This document shows, piece after piece, positions 1 to 10,640 of a DNA stretch of 35,467 nt. Position numbers and translations under genes: made by a program. The stretch covers positions 1 to 35,467 of the forward strand of contig JFHB01000272.1 of NCBI GenBank assembly GCA_000729835.1. The letters are read 5' to 3'. This stretch comes from Atkinsonella hypoxylon. Its lineage: Eukaryota > Ascomycota > Sordariomycetes > Hypocreales > Clavicipitaceae. Under the pieces are notes generated by a model. The model had not been told where the DNA came from. It saw only the letters and a program-made list of their open reading frames with translations, and made no database searches. Numbering within the stretch: position 1 is the stretch's first letter; each line of letters begins with the position of its first letter.

Positions 1-3000
1 CTATTTAATTCTTTAATATAAAGTGCATTTACCTATAGGTTTATAATAAACTTCTTCTCTTTAATATAATTTTCTATACATTTTTATATAATATTCTATA
101 AATCCTTTTAGACGCTATTAGGCAGTTATCTTATATATTTATTAGTAATATCTTCTCTATTGTCTTCTACTACCTCTTTAACTATAGTAAATATTATTTT
201 AATAATATTAATTAATTAATCTTTCTACTCCTTAACTCTTTACCTCTTCCTTAGAATAGAATATAAAGGTATAACTTTAGTACTTATTCTATTAATATAA
301 TAGACTTTATTAATACTATTTACTTACATTAAGTATTTATTCTTTATTGCTTTTATAAGTATAAGCATTAGTTAGTATAGGTCTTATAAGCTAACTTTAA
401 TCTTTTTCTAAAAAATATCTTTAAATAATTATATAAGAAGCTATACTTTTATATCTATAGAGCTATTTTCTTTAGCTTTTTTTCTTTTCCTTTTAACTTA
501 GTTTTCTAAAGCTTTTTTTTACTTAGTAAAGCGTTATATCTTTATAGTATAAACTCTAAAGGGTTAAGCTATAATTCTCTCCTTAATTAATATATAAAGA
601 GTTCTTTTAGGTCTATATTCCTTTATCTTAAACATTAAAGTTACTGTAGTACTATTAGTAAAGTCTCTCTTAAGAATAGCTTTTAGTAGAATATATATTA
701 AGTAATAATTAGAAATATTAATCTTATTAAAGATTTAATCTAATATCTCTCTCTTTTTCTTACTAAGCTTTTAATAGTTTAACGTTTTTCTACTAAATTC
801 CTTAACTTAAGAATAATACTATTTTATAATATAGTAGTTAAAATAATTAACCTAGAATACTATAAGCCTATAAAGATAACTTTTTATACTAAAGAAGCTT
901 TATATAAGAATAAGTAGCACTAGATTATTTAATTCTACTATTAAGATACTTACTCTTTAATTATACTTTATAAAGCTAATCTTATTATTATACTAGTAAA
1001 ACTAGCATTAATCTATATAATAACCTTCCTTACTATAGTAATAGTAGTAATACTGCCTTATGTAGCTTCTAGTTGTATAGGTCCTAAAGCTTTAAGTATT
1101 ATTATATATATTAATAGTATTAATATATATATTCTGCCTTTCCTTCTTCTTTTTCCTAAATTTCTCTTTAAAAAGCTTTATAATATTTATCTTTAAAACT
1201 ACTTACTTTATAAGTATAATCTTTATATCTTTAAACTTCTAGGTTAAATTATCTATTTAATCTTTTACTTCTAAAATAAACTATATAATTTCCTTAGCCT
1301 TATAACTAAAATTACTTATACTATAATACTTAGGACTTTTTTACTTAAAGGTATATAAAGGTAGTCCTTTTTATTGTTATAAAGTCTAGAATTATAGTCT
1401 TTTAGCTTTATTCTAGCTTATATATACTAGCTAAGCTGCTTTAATAACTCTCTATAGAGCATTATAATAAACTTAGCTTTAGTAACTTTTATTTAATCTA
1501 TAAAGCTAGTAAGTATAGCATTTAGTAAGGCCTTATAAATATAGTTAGACTAAGAGGTTATACTATACTATATATAGAGCTTAGCGCTAATTATAGTAGC
1601 TTAATATTCTTAAAGCTAATAAAGAGTATTCTTTATAGTCCTTAAATAGTTTCTCTTTAGGTCTTTAAGCTTTTTATTAGCTTACTCCTTTTAATCCTAA
1701 GGAGTAGCTTTATACTAAAGTAAAAGCTACTTTTTAGCTTCTTTCTAATTATATAAGGTATAAATAACCTTTATATACTTATAGATTAATAGATTAATAT
1801 AATAAATAAATATCTTCTATTAGTTTTTCTTTAAAATAAATAAGGTTTCTATTTTTAGCTTAAAGCTAGTTAAGTAATTAAGAATATTTTCTTCTTTAAA
1901 TTAGTGTATATTAAACTTTTTATTAAAGGTAGCTTAAGCTTACTGCTTTTTAATAGCTTTATCTATAGCTTTAGTAAGAGCCTTATAAGGTACAGCTATA
2001 GCGCTATTAGTACTAGCCTTTTTATCTTAAGTATTTAATTCTATTATAACCTTAGGTTCTAAAATAACTTTTTTAGAAGATTTACTAGATTAACTAAGGC
2101 TAATATTAGCTACTTTAAATATAAAGCTTATACTTTTCTTTAAGAAATATAGAATACTAAACTTATATAAATAACTAGTAAAATAGCTTAATATAGAAAG
2201 TAGGTATAAAGAGAATAATTAATCTTACTTAATAGAAAGAGTATAATATATATAATTCTCTATATTAGCTATACTTTTAGTGCTTTTACCTTTTGCTTCT
2301 ATAGTTATATAAGCTCTTAACGCTAAGATATAGAGGCTAAGAACTTAATTACTAATAACAGTAAATATAAAGATAACTACTAAGATAAGGATAAAAGAGA
2401 AATTTTTCTATATAATTAAATAATTATAATGTTTAAGGGACCTAAAAACTTCCTTTTTACTGTATTAAGGCTATCTTAGCTAAAGGTAAAATAGAGGTTA
2501 AATAGGCTAGCTAGTATTTATAATATAGTAATTATCTTTAACTAGGCCTAGCTCTTTTTAGCTTAAAAAAGCTATAGAAATTTTCTTCTCTCTTTAATTA
2601 AATAATCCCTTATAATATAAAGCTTTTATCTCTATAATTTCCTTCTTTCTTATATTAGCAATATTTAAGCTAAAGTGCTCTTTTATCTTTAATACTTAGC
2701 AGCTTTTCCTTCTTTCTTTTAGGATCTTTATAAAAGACCTTCTAATTATATAATACACTTTAATTAGAATAATTCCTTAGTAAAGCCTCTATTTTTATTG
2801 TCTTAAAATTAAACCTCTAAATAACTATATAGCCTACACTAAAATAAGTAGTAATATAGTGTATATTAAGATTAAAGAGAATTAGTAAAGAGTAAGATAT
2901 TTATTAGTATATACTATTAAGTAATAGTAGGCAAGAAGATTAAATAGTTAGAAAAGGCAGAAATAAAATATTAATTACAGCTTAGAAGATATATATACAC

Positions 3001-3281
3001 AAAAGGAGCTAAATATACTAAAGAGTTAGGGAAAGTGTTACTAGCAGTAAAGTAATATCTCTTAAGTGTTAAGTGTTGTAAATTAAAGCAGGCTAAAAGA
3101 TATTAATTAATTAAAAGAGCGAAGGCTAAAAAGAGTTAGCAGAAGCTGCTTTTGCGCTTGCTTGCTTGCTTAAACTATCTAGACGTCTAGGCGATGCGCA
3201 CTCTTATAGAGAAAAATCTGTATGTAGCATCCCTTGCAAAGCTAATATAAGAGCGTAAGGGGGTAACCCCGCCGCGACACA
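1..3281 (-). mobile_element. Gypsy-A copy 1, 5' part (Ty3/gypsy LTR retrotransposon, RIP-degraded, cut by the window edge)
   Basis: This stretch aligns colinearly with 15049-18327 (3281 against 3279 bases) and differs almost only by C/T and G/A transitions. The matching region of the full-length copy is the 5' LTR plus the gag-like region, read on the minus strand, so this is the beginning of a second copy whose pol lies left of the window. No frame is intact; TAA and TAG interrupt everything. The 5' LTR lies at 2796-3281 and abuts a Copia-A gag at 3282, so this copy inserted into Copia-A. The bases ATGTA (3282-3286) would be the target duplication, but the partner is outside the window. Identification as gypsy rests on the protease, RT and integrase of the complete copy. 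Confidence 0.85.
2796..3281 (-). repeat. Gypsy-A copy 1, 5' LTR
   Basis: This 486-base stretch matches the LTRs at 6595-7077 and 17845-18327. On the minus strand it starts TGTGTCGCGG at 3281. The last ~90 bases before 3281 keep many CpG and CpA sites, for example the GGGGGTAACCCCGCCGCG stretch, while the rest is converted to TpA-rich sequence. The inner end reads TATTGT on the plus strand where the less mutated 3' LTR of the full copy has TGTCGT, which is the RIP-converted form. Confidence 0.85.
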
Positions 3282-3636
3282 ATGTAATTATAGTATCTAA
3301 TTTACTTAGTAAATCAGCTATATTACCTTCATTTTGGCTTTGTTTTGCTTCACTATGCCTAATGAATCTATTTAGGGTCTCTTGTTGCTTATCTATTTGA
3401 GCTTTTAGATCAGCTTGAACATTATGGACTTGCACTACTCTTTTAGAAGCTAATCTAGCTTCTTTTAGAGCCTTCTTAGCTATATAATCTTCTTCATTAG
3501 AAGAGGAATCTACTGGCTGAGGGGGGGATCTAGCTGGACTAGGAAAGCTAGTAGCAGCAGCTGTAGCTGGTGTACTAGAACTACTACCCCGTTCAGGGCT
3601 TGTGCTCTTTCCCTTGCTTGTTCCTTTTAGTGCCAT
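3187..3636 (-). pseudogene. Copia-A gag N-terminal part, fused to LTR sequence by the Gypsy-A insertion
   Basis: This is an open frame of 149 codons starting at ATG 3636-3634. Only about the first 118 residues (3636-3282) belong to the gag. The last ~31 residues are read out of the Gypsy-A LTR, beginning where the translation gives LCRGG from TGTGTCGCGG. The gag part starts MALKGTSKGKS, is rich in Ser, Pro, Thr and Ala to about residue 48, then turns charged and helical with a possible coiled coil around residues 55-115 (KKALKEARLASKR, then DLKAQIDKQQETLNRF). No zinc knuckle is seen; it would lie downstream, beyond the insertion. Assignment as gag comes from position: downstream of a Copia-A LTR and primer site in the same orientation. 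The frame shows no RIP stops, unlike its neighbours. The product is not recognised by sequence alone. Confidence 0.6.
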
Positions 3637-4549
3637 TTTAAGAGTTTAAAAAGTAGCTAATTTAACGCTCTTTTATAGCTAATTATAGCTAAATTACAGT
3701 GGAAATAGTAGTGAATAACAGTAATAATTCTTACTAAATATAGGCTAGAAGTGCCCTATATTTTCAGAAATTATACTGAGATTTTTCTCCAATTTCTTTC
3801 GTAACAGATATAACGGGCTCTAAAGGCTGCGTTGTATCGCGATCTATATGCACATACAATTTGTATAGTAGACCAGATTAACAAGCGGTCGCGAGAGGCA
3901 TAAAACACAGGTTCTAGCTATTTTTAGCTAAAAAATTCAGGAGATTCTTCTCCAATTAGGTTCCAACAAAATCAGTGAAGATCTAGGCACAGCTAATTTA
4001 GGGATATCCAGCTAATTCCCACTTTAAAATCCCGACTAGTGGGATTACTACACAAAATAATTCTACAACCGAAAACATAGGAATATCTGCAACAAGAGCT
4101 GTTAGGCGTGCACTACAAATTGTAGTATAGCTACTAACAGAGGTGCACAGGGTGCACAATATAACAACAACGAGCGATGCAGTGCAGCGCTAAGCTTATT
4201 TCTTAATGGAAATAATTAATTAGGCAGTACCTAATAAAACAATTCGTAGTGCGAATGTAATGTGTACAGATGTGTATATTTTAATGTTGCGCAACGATAG
4301 AACCTAGCTATTAAGAATAGCTTCAAAAGTGTATATGCACAGGGTATATAGAGTGTAGGAGGCACAGGGTGGGCAGAATAAAAACACCAGTATAGTGGCT
4401 GGCGATATATGTGCGGCAGGTATTAATAGCTTCCAGCAAGCCACTAATAACAGCGATAGCTGCTAGCGCAGGTCTTAATATAGCTTCTAGTGAGTAATAC
4501 AGTATATAATAGTAGATTTTAGCGGGCTAACAGCTTGCAGATAGGTCTT
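3637..4549 (-). other. Copia-A leader between gag start and primer binding site
   Basis: About 910 bases without a recognisable coding frame. The sequence is far less A+T-saturated than the Gypsy-A DNA and keeps CpG and CpA dinucleotides, for example around 3835-3900 and 4350-4450. Short inverted repeats are visible, such as ACTACAAATTGTAGT near 4111-4125. By position this is the untranslated leader of the minus-strand Copia-A, which may hold packaging and dimerisation signals; that is inference. Confidence 0.45.
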
Positions 4550-4563
4550 CCGGGCTCATAACC
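4550..4563 (-). promoter_or_regulatory. Primer binding site matching the anticodon arm of initiator tRNA-Met (half-tRNA primer type)
   Basis: Directly next to the 3' end of the minus-strand Copia-A LTR the minus strand reads GGTTATGAGCCCGG. Its complement contains GGGCTCATAACC, which is the anticodon arm of eukaryotic initiator tRNA-Met with the CAU anticodon. The Drosophila copia element primes with the 5' half of that tRNA, cleaved in the anticodon arm, so the match falls where such a primer would pair. The adjacency to the LTR end makes chance unlikely. Confidence 0.7.
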
Positions 4564-5256
4564 TATTAAAAATAATAGGGATTATAGGACTAGATAGAAG
4601 AGGGTAGTGGTCTCTTATATTTAGCACCTGTAATTGCTCCTAGCAATTATTACGTAGTAGAAGCAGCAGCGGCCTAAATTAAGCTGTAGTGTATAGTATA
4701 GATTACGTAGAGGTAATAGATAACTGTAATAGTAGTATCTTTATATTAAGAGCGCTGTAACGAACTTAGTGAGAGTAGAATCTTAAATCTTTCTAGTCCC
4801 TTATAGTCCTACTAACTATATTAGTAGGCTGTAGTCGCTAGAAGGGGCTTATAGGCTACTTTATAATTTCCGCAAAAAGATTTACTATATAAAAACAAAA
4901 AAATCAACTTACAGCTATATAAACGAGATGCCTATATGCACAATTTAACAAATTCCACTAATAATAAGCAACCCTTATAAGCAACTCTATCTAACAATTA
5001 TACTATTAAATAGCCCTAATTCTTAGCTTTTAAATAGTATACTTCTTGAATTTCTACTATTGCTAGTTGTGGAGAAAATCGCAGTTAAAGTTAACTATAG
5101 GTTAGGCAACTTTGCCTTAGTCGATTCTAGATGTTTCGCATCTAGTAACAGCGATATCTCTACCAAAAATCAACGTAACAAGACCTAATGAGGGTCACGT
5201 GATAGAGCAACTAGTAGGCATAAAAATAGGCTATATAGGGTAGCTTATTTTTAACA
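4564..5256 (-). repeat. Copia-A LTR, 5' LTR of the minus-strand copy
   Basis: This 693-base LTR starts TGTTAAAAATAAGC on the minus strand at 5256 and ends ...TTTAATA at 4564; the end is uncertain by about five bases. It is the inverted match of 21085-21776 and, in part, of 33514-33937, and is in the same orientation as 34933-35467. It holds a CACGTG palindrome at 5196-5201 and a TATATAG-type motif near the U3/R part that could be a TATA box (inference). It is only lightly altered by RIP. Confidence 0.85.
5104..5145 (-). other. Two adjacent hairpins inside the Copia-A LTR
   Basis: The plus strand shows AGGCAA CT TTGCCT at 5104-5117 and CTAGATG TTTCG CATCTAG at 5127-5145. Both are perfect stems. 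The counterpart in the LTR at 21085-21776 keeps the first stem but has lost pairing in the second. They lie in the first ~150 bases of the LTR. Their role is unknown. Confidence 0.45.
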
Positions 5257-6594
5257 ATACTAGTACTACTAGTAATAATACCCCTTCTTTTAACTATTCT
5301 AATAGAATAATTAAAAACTCCTTACTATACAATACAGGTTCTACCTGTTATATAGTTAACAATAAGGCATTTTTTAGGACCTTTAAGCCTATAAAAAAGG
5401 GTAAAACCGTGCCTATTGCTACTGGAGGAGGTCCTATCTACCTAAAAGGACAGGGAACTGCTGTATTCTAGGTACTAGTTAGTACAAATCCAGCTAAATA
5501 CAGGCCTTTAGCTCTAAAGGATGCCCTATATTGCCCAGGTTTAGATACCAACCTAATTAGTGGTCTAAAGCACTATTTAATAGGGGGCACTCTCTTATAA
5601 AACCAGCTATTTCTAGCTAATAGAAGCTGCTGTAGGCTTCTAGTTCCCAAAAAGCATGGTTTTTTCTTATAACTTAAGGGACAAGAGACCCCTAAAGTCT
5701 ATAGTAACCACGCTAATCTCTCTTATATAGGATTTATTGCTAGTAATAGTTATAATAGCGGTTATAATACTAGTTATCCTATAGAGGTGCAAATCCCTCA
5801 ACAGCCCAGCTTTAATCCTAAGGAATATACCTAAATCGAGGAATTATCTAATTTTAAAGAAGAAGATAATACCAATAACGATGCTATAGAGCTATTAGCC
5901 CTAGTTCCTAAACGGGCTCCTAGTCAGATTTCTTCTAATAACAGGGATTTAGAAGGTCTAAATCCTAAGTTGCTGGATATTAGAGGAAATAGCCGTCTAG
6001 ATCCCTCAAACGAGGCCTATAGTTCTTAAGAGATCTAGTATAATAGGGAGCAACAGGAAGCTAGCTCTAATGATAATTCTAGTAATTCTTCTACTTCTGC
6101 TTCTAATAGCTCTTCTAGCTATAAGAAGCTGCTAGAATTAGCTGCTACTTAGCACGTTAGATTAGGGCATATAGGACTTTCTTTGTTAAAGAAGACCGCT
6201 TCTATTACTAAAGGAATCCCTGATTTTTCGAAAATCAAGGATAAGGATTTTAACTACCTAGCTTGTAATCAAGCTAAAGCTGTAAGAAGACCTAGTAAGC
6301 ATGCTATTCCTAATCCCCCTAGATATTTAGATATAATAGAGGGAGATACCGTTAAAATAGAGCCTATACCTTACAATAAAAGGCCTCTAGTTCTTTTTCT
6401 AATCGATAGAAAATTGCAGTATAAGTGGTCTTTTAATCTAGCTAATAAAGAGAGTTCTACTCTCTATAGCTGTATTAAAGGCTTCTTTAAGGAATTAAAG
6501 AACCAGTATAACTGCTACCCTAAACACCTTCATTTTGATAGTAGTACAGAAATCGATACTAGGTTGCAAGCTTAGCTAGCTTCTAAGGGTATTT
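5257..6594 (+). pseudogene. Copia-A polyprotein: gag end, aspartic protease, integrase N-terminal and central parts
   Basis: The frame runs from the end of gag into the protease, where LYNTGSTCYIVNNKAFF (around 5322-5372) matches the copia protease core. The catalytic Asp of the D-T-G motif is Asn here, a G->A change. After a Ser/Asn-rich linker comes the zinc-binding pre-integrase region with HVRLGHIG near 6150-6180. One cysteine of the expected C-x2-C appears as Tyr (NYLACNQAK). The longest open segment is 6183-6575 (130 codons). It carries the first integrase Asp in LFLIDRK and the second in LHFDSSTE. In-frame TAG/TAA fall at Trp or Gln positions, for example in AVF*VLV. The frame is cut at 6594 by Gypsy-A and resumes at 18328. 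Non-functional. Confidence 0.85.
6589..6594. repeat. Left target-site duplication of the full-length Gypsy-A (GTATTT)
   Basis: GTATTT at 6589-6594 recurs at 18328-18333 just outside the other LTR. If the LTR begins one base earlier, the duplication is the 5-bp GTATT. Joining 6588 to 18328 restores the Copia-A integrase frame (KGIYFSTSC). Confidence 0.85.
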
Positions 6595-7077
6595 TGTCGT
6601 CTTAAGACCAAACCCCTAAATGACCATGCAGCCTACACTAAAGCAGGTAACAATATAGCGCACGTTAAGATCGAAGAGGATCGGCAGAGAGCGAGATATT
6701 TAACAGTGTATACTATTAAACGGTAGCTAGTAAGAAGATTAAATAGTCTAAAAAGGCAGAAAATAAAATATTAATTGCGGCTTAGAAGATATATATATAC
6801 AAAAGAAGCTAAATATATTAAAGTGTTAAAGAAAGCGTTAGTATTAGTAAAGTAATATCTCTTAAGTATTAAGTGTTATAAATTAAAGTAGGCTAAAAGA
6901 TATTAATTAATTAAAAAGAGCAAAAGCTAAAAAGAGCTAGTAAAAGCTGCTTATACACTTACTTTCTTAAACTATTTAGACGTCTAGGTAATATGCACTC
7001 TTATAGAGAAAACCTATATATAGCATCTCTTATAAAGCTAATATAAGAGCGCAAGAGGGTAACTCTACTGCAATATA
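6595..7077 (-). repeat. Gypsy-A full copy, 3' LTR
   Basis: This 483-base LTR has the same length as its partner at 17845-18327. The plus-strand start TGTCGTCTTAAGACC is unmutated; in the partner the same bases read TATTGTCTTAAGACT. At the other, inner end the pattern reverses: here CAATATA, in the partner CGACACA. So RIP changes concentrate on the inner side of each LTR. Confidence 0.9.
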
Positions 7078-7087
7078 ATACCTCCTT
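7078..7087 (-). other. Gypsy-A polypurine tract
   Basis: On the minus strand AAGGAGGTAT lies directly before the 3' LTR. A purine run in this place primes plus-strand DNA synthesis in LTR retrotransposons. It supports the LTR boundary and the minus orientation. Confidence 0.6.
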
Positions 7088-10000
7088 AGTTATAAATAAG
7101 CTTATAAAGTAAGACTTATAAGTAACTTAACCCTTTAGCTAATTCCCTTAATCCTAAAGTCTTAATCCTTTTATCTTCTATAATAGCTTTAGTGTCTTTA
7201 GTGTATATAGTAGCGTCCCTCTTACTAGTAATAGCGTCCTTATAGCTAAGCGCTTTTCTTTACAATAAGTAACTCTTTCTTAGCGATTTACACTTTATTT
7301 AGTTACCCTAGATATAATTAATTAGTGTCTTTTATTTACCTTAATTATCTCTTGCTAAGCGCTAAAATAGAAGAGAGCTAGTAGTATAACACTAAGGTTT
7401 ATATTAGTAATAGAATTATAGGCTATTATAGGCTGTTTAGTAATATATCTTTAAGCTAATACTTCTATTTAATCCTTTATAGTGTAGTATTCTTTAGCTT
7501 TAAGTGCTTATTTTGCTGTCTTTATAATCTCTTTATCCTTTTACCTAGATTTCTACTTCTACACTAATAGTTCTATAAAACGTAAAGACAATAGCTAATA
7601 CTTTAAGTTCTATAATTATTGCAGAAGCTAGTCCTTACTATAAGATTCTATTTAATCTCTTTATATAAGATCTTATAGTATACTAGAAATTCTAGTAGAG
7701 ACCTTTAAATTATCTAGTAGTAGTAATAATAAAGGGCTTTATAAATTAGTTATAGGCTGTAGTAGCACCTTAAATATTATAATTAAAGACTTCTTTTGTG
7801 CAAAAGGAAGTAGCTTATAATATATAAAAGCCTAGCTAGGCTTACTTATTTACATTAGAAGATATAAACGCTGTTCCCTTACTGTTATTACTGCTTTAAT
7901 AGTTCTATTATAAATAATAGAATTGCTATTAAACTAGATAGCAGCAATAAACTAATTCTCCTAAAGTTATATAAGCATTTATCTATTAACCTTTATTAAC
8001 TATTTAATTACTTAATTATAATTACTTAAGGTAAACTTCTAGGCATTAAGCTTCTTTAGAACAGGAATTCTACTACTAGTTATCTATAAGTAATATCTTA
8101 AGATAAAACACTTTATAGTATCTTCCTAGAGGTAGCTAAGGTTAAAGCCTATAGTCTTAGCCTTTTTAATAACTATATACTTATTTATAAAACTAAGCTT
8201 ATTTACTGCTATTATATATAGAACTATTATAACTTTACTAGTACCTTTATAGTAGTTATAAGACTAATTAATAGAGTTATTAGTTATAATCTAGTTATAA
8301 AGGTGCAGTTTAAATTTATTCCCTAATGTTTAAGTAATTCTATAGTTACTATATTAAGTGTAAGGTATATTGTATAAGCTGTTACTAATAAGATTAATTA
8401 GAAGATACTTAACTAAATAATAAAGCGTCTATATTAAGAAGAATAAATAAGTATATCTACATTTCTAGTTGCTCTTTTACTTATAATATAGTACTAAAAT
8501 TGCCTAGAATAAGTATAAATACTAAAGGAGCTATAAAGTTTATACCTAACTATAAACTATAGCTTTAAATCTTTTAATTTTACCTTTAGGTTCTATATTA
8601 AAGTAATAATAGTATCTCTTTAAGTAATTAAAGATAAAATAAGTTTAGTAGTTATTAAAGAAAAAAAAGCTAGTAATAAGTCTTTACTTACTTATTTTAT
8701 TGTATAAGGCAGAAGGGTTATAGCTTATATTATAACAGTAGAAAATAAGTTAAAACCTATCTTTAATTCTATATACCTTTTAACCTATAAGTCTTATAAT
8801 CTTACTTTAGTTTATCTCTTCTATATTAATTATAAAAGACTCCTTAAAGATAACTGCTATACACTTAATCCTATAAGTAATAATTCTTACTATAGCAGTA
8901 AGCTAGAATTAATTTAACTATTTATAATAAGTCTTTTACTTAAAGGACTTTATTAGAAAGCTATAAACATTATTAAGATAATTAAACTAGATTACTAAAC
9001 TTTAGCTAGGCTATATTAACTCTATAAGCCTAAAGTTATCTAAATTATAATCCTAATAAAGTAGTAGGCTAAAAGGAAGCTACTTAAAATATTACTAAAA
9101 GAGAGGTAGCTAGCGCTTATAGAGCTTCTTAAGAGGTAAATCTACTTAATCTTACTCTTCTATACAAAAGAAATTACTAACTAGCTTATAGACTTACACT
9201 ATAATATAGTATATTAGTAGGTTCCTTAACGTTCTAAAGTAATATATTTATTCCTTATATATAACTCTAAAGCTAGTCTTAGAAATAGGTTTCTAGTATT
9301 TATTTTCTATTTTAGTAGTAGAGATTAAATAGCTTTTAAAAAATTAAAGGTAAAAAAAAGCTTAAGTAGGTACTTATAATAAAAATATTATAAGAATAAA
9401 GGAATAAAGAGAGAGAGAGAGTAGAAATATAGACTATATTATAGCTAGTATTATCTTAATAAATCCTTAGTTAATAGCTATTTATAATTATTATAATTTA
9501 GTAAAGGCTAACAGTAAATATATACTAAGACTCTAATAGCTATAAACTTATTAAGTAATTTATAATATTCTTCTTAACTAATTATATTTATCTTTCTTTT
9601 TTCTTTTTATAACTATCTTCCTATATAGCCTCTTTTTTATTGCCTTTATTAGCACCTTTAATTATTTAATTATAGCTAAAAAGCTTCCTTAAAACTATAA
9701 AAATCTTATAAATATATAAAATATTATTAGCAGAAGAATCCCTTTTACTACTCTCTCTTATTAGGTTACTCTTTCTTAGAATAGTTAAATAAATATCTTT
9801 TCTTTAATAACGCTTATTAATATAGTAAGTCTTTTATAAAAAAGCTTTTAATTACACTTCTATTCTCTTATTATACTAATAAACCTTACCTCTTTAGTAT
9901 AAATTTACCTTTAAGCTTTAAGTCTATAGAAGCAATAATATTAATGCTAGTAAATACTTAATATACACTAAAGTTGCTTTTTAATAGAGTTCTATGCCTA

Positions 10001-10640
10001 ATGTACCTCTAAGAGCTATTAAATTCTTTTATAATTAGAATCTTAAGGCTTAGTTTATTAATAGCACTATAAGAGAAAGCTCTCTTTTATATAAGGTTGC
10101 ACTAGAATTAAACATTAAGAACTTTATCTTTATTTTAACTAAAATAGCTTATCCTTATAGATATTTCTATTATACACTTACTAATTATTAAGAGCACTAT
10201 AAAGCCCTTTTAATCTTATTCTTTAGTAAAGAGAATAGTGCATTTTACTCTTATTATACTAATATATATCTTTAGATAGTTACCTTATTTAGAGAATATA
10301 TCTACTTTCTATTTTACAGCTGCACCTCTCTTAAGGATATCTATAGCAGCTTATATAGTAATTGTGTTTAGAGTAGCTTTACTGCTGTAAGCTGTAAATA
10401 GTAATTTGCAAAAGGTTATAGTAACTATAGCTAGATTTACTATAATACTTCTTTTATAACGTTCTAGGGTAAAGACTAAGTAAATTAACTATTTATCCTT
10501 CTAAGGCTCTAGAAGGTCCTTTATAAAGATCTTTCTCCCTTTATAGTAGTTAATATTCCTTACCTTTTCCCCTAAACATTAGAACTACTAGAATTTTACT
10601 AGAAGATTAAGTATAAATTGCTTAAGTTAAAAGATAAAAA
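7088..10640 (-). pseudogene. Unrecognised degenerate coding region between Gypsy-A integrase and 3' LTR
   Basis: About 3.5 kb downstream of the integrase on the minus strand. Read on that strand, long stretches keep a consistent protein-like frame broken only by TAA/TAG at intervals, for example YLVFTLERYKRSIIVNL and AAIDILKRGAAVK (about 10.3-10.5 kb), FAQKKSLIIIFKVLLQPITNL minus its last residue (about 7.75-7.8 kb) and AKEYYTIKD (about 7.45 kb). Open runs of 25 or more codons are longer than expected by chance in DNA this A+T-rich. I cannot assign a family. It may be an extra 3' ORF of the element, a captured host gene, or another element nested inside; no internal LTR, TIR or target duplication was seen. 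A GA microsatellite lies near 9410-9421. The other Gypsy-A copies do not cover this part. Confidence 0.4.

Larger units (their letters stand above)
3282..5256 (-). mobile_element. Copia-A minus-strand copy, 5' part (LTR, primer site, leader, start of gag)
   Basis: Read on the minus strand the order is LTR (5256-4564), primer binding site (4563-4550), leader of about 910 bases, then the gag start at 3636, cut at 3281 by Gypsy-A copy 1. The LTR is the inverted counterpart of the 3' LTR of the plus-strand Copia-A at 21085-21776. Its start abuts the protease region of the plus-strand Copia-A at 5257, so this copy appears to have inserted into the gag/protease region of a sister element. ATACT at 5257-5261 would be the target duplication; its partner is outside the window. 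RIP damage is light. Confidence 0.75.
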
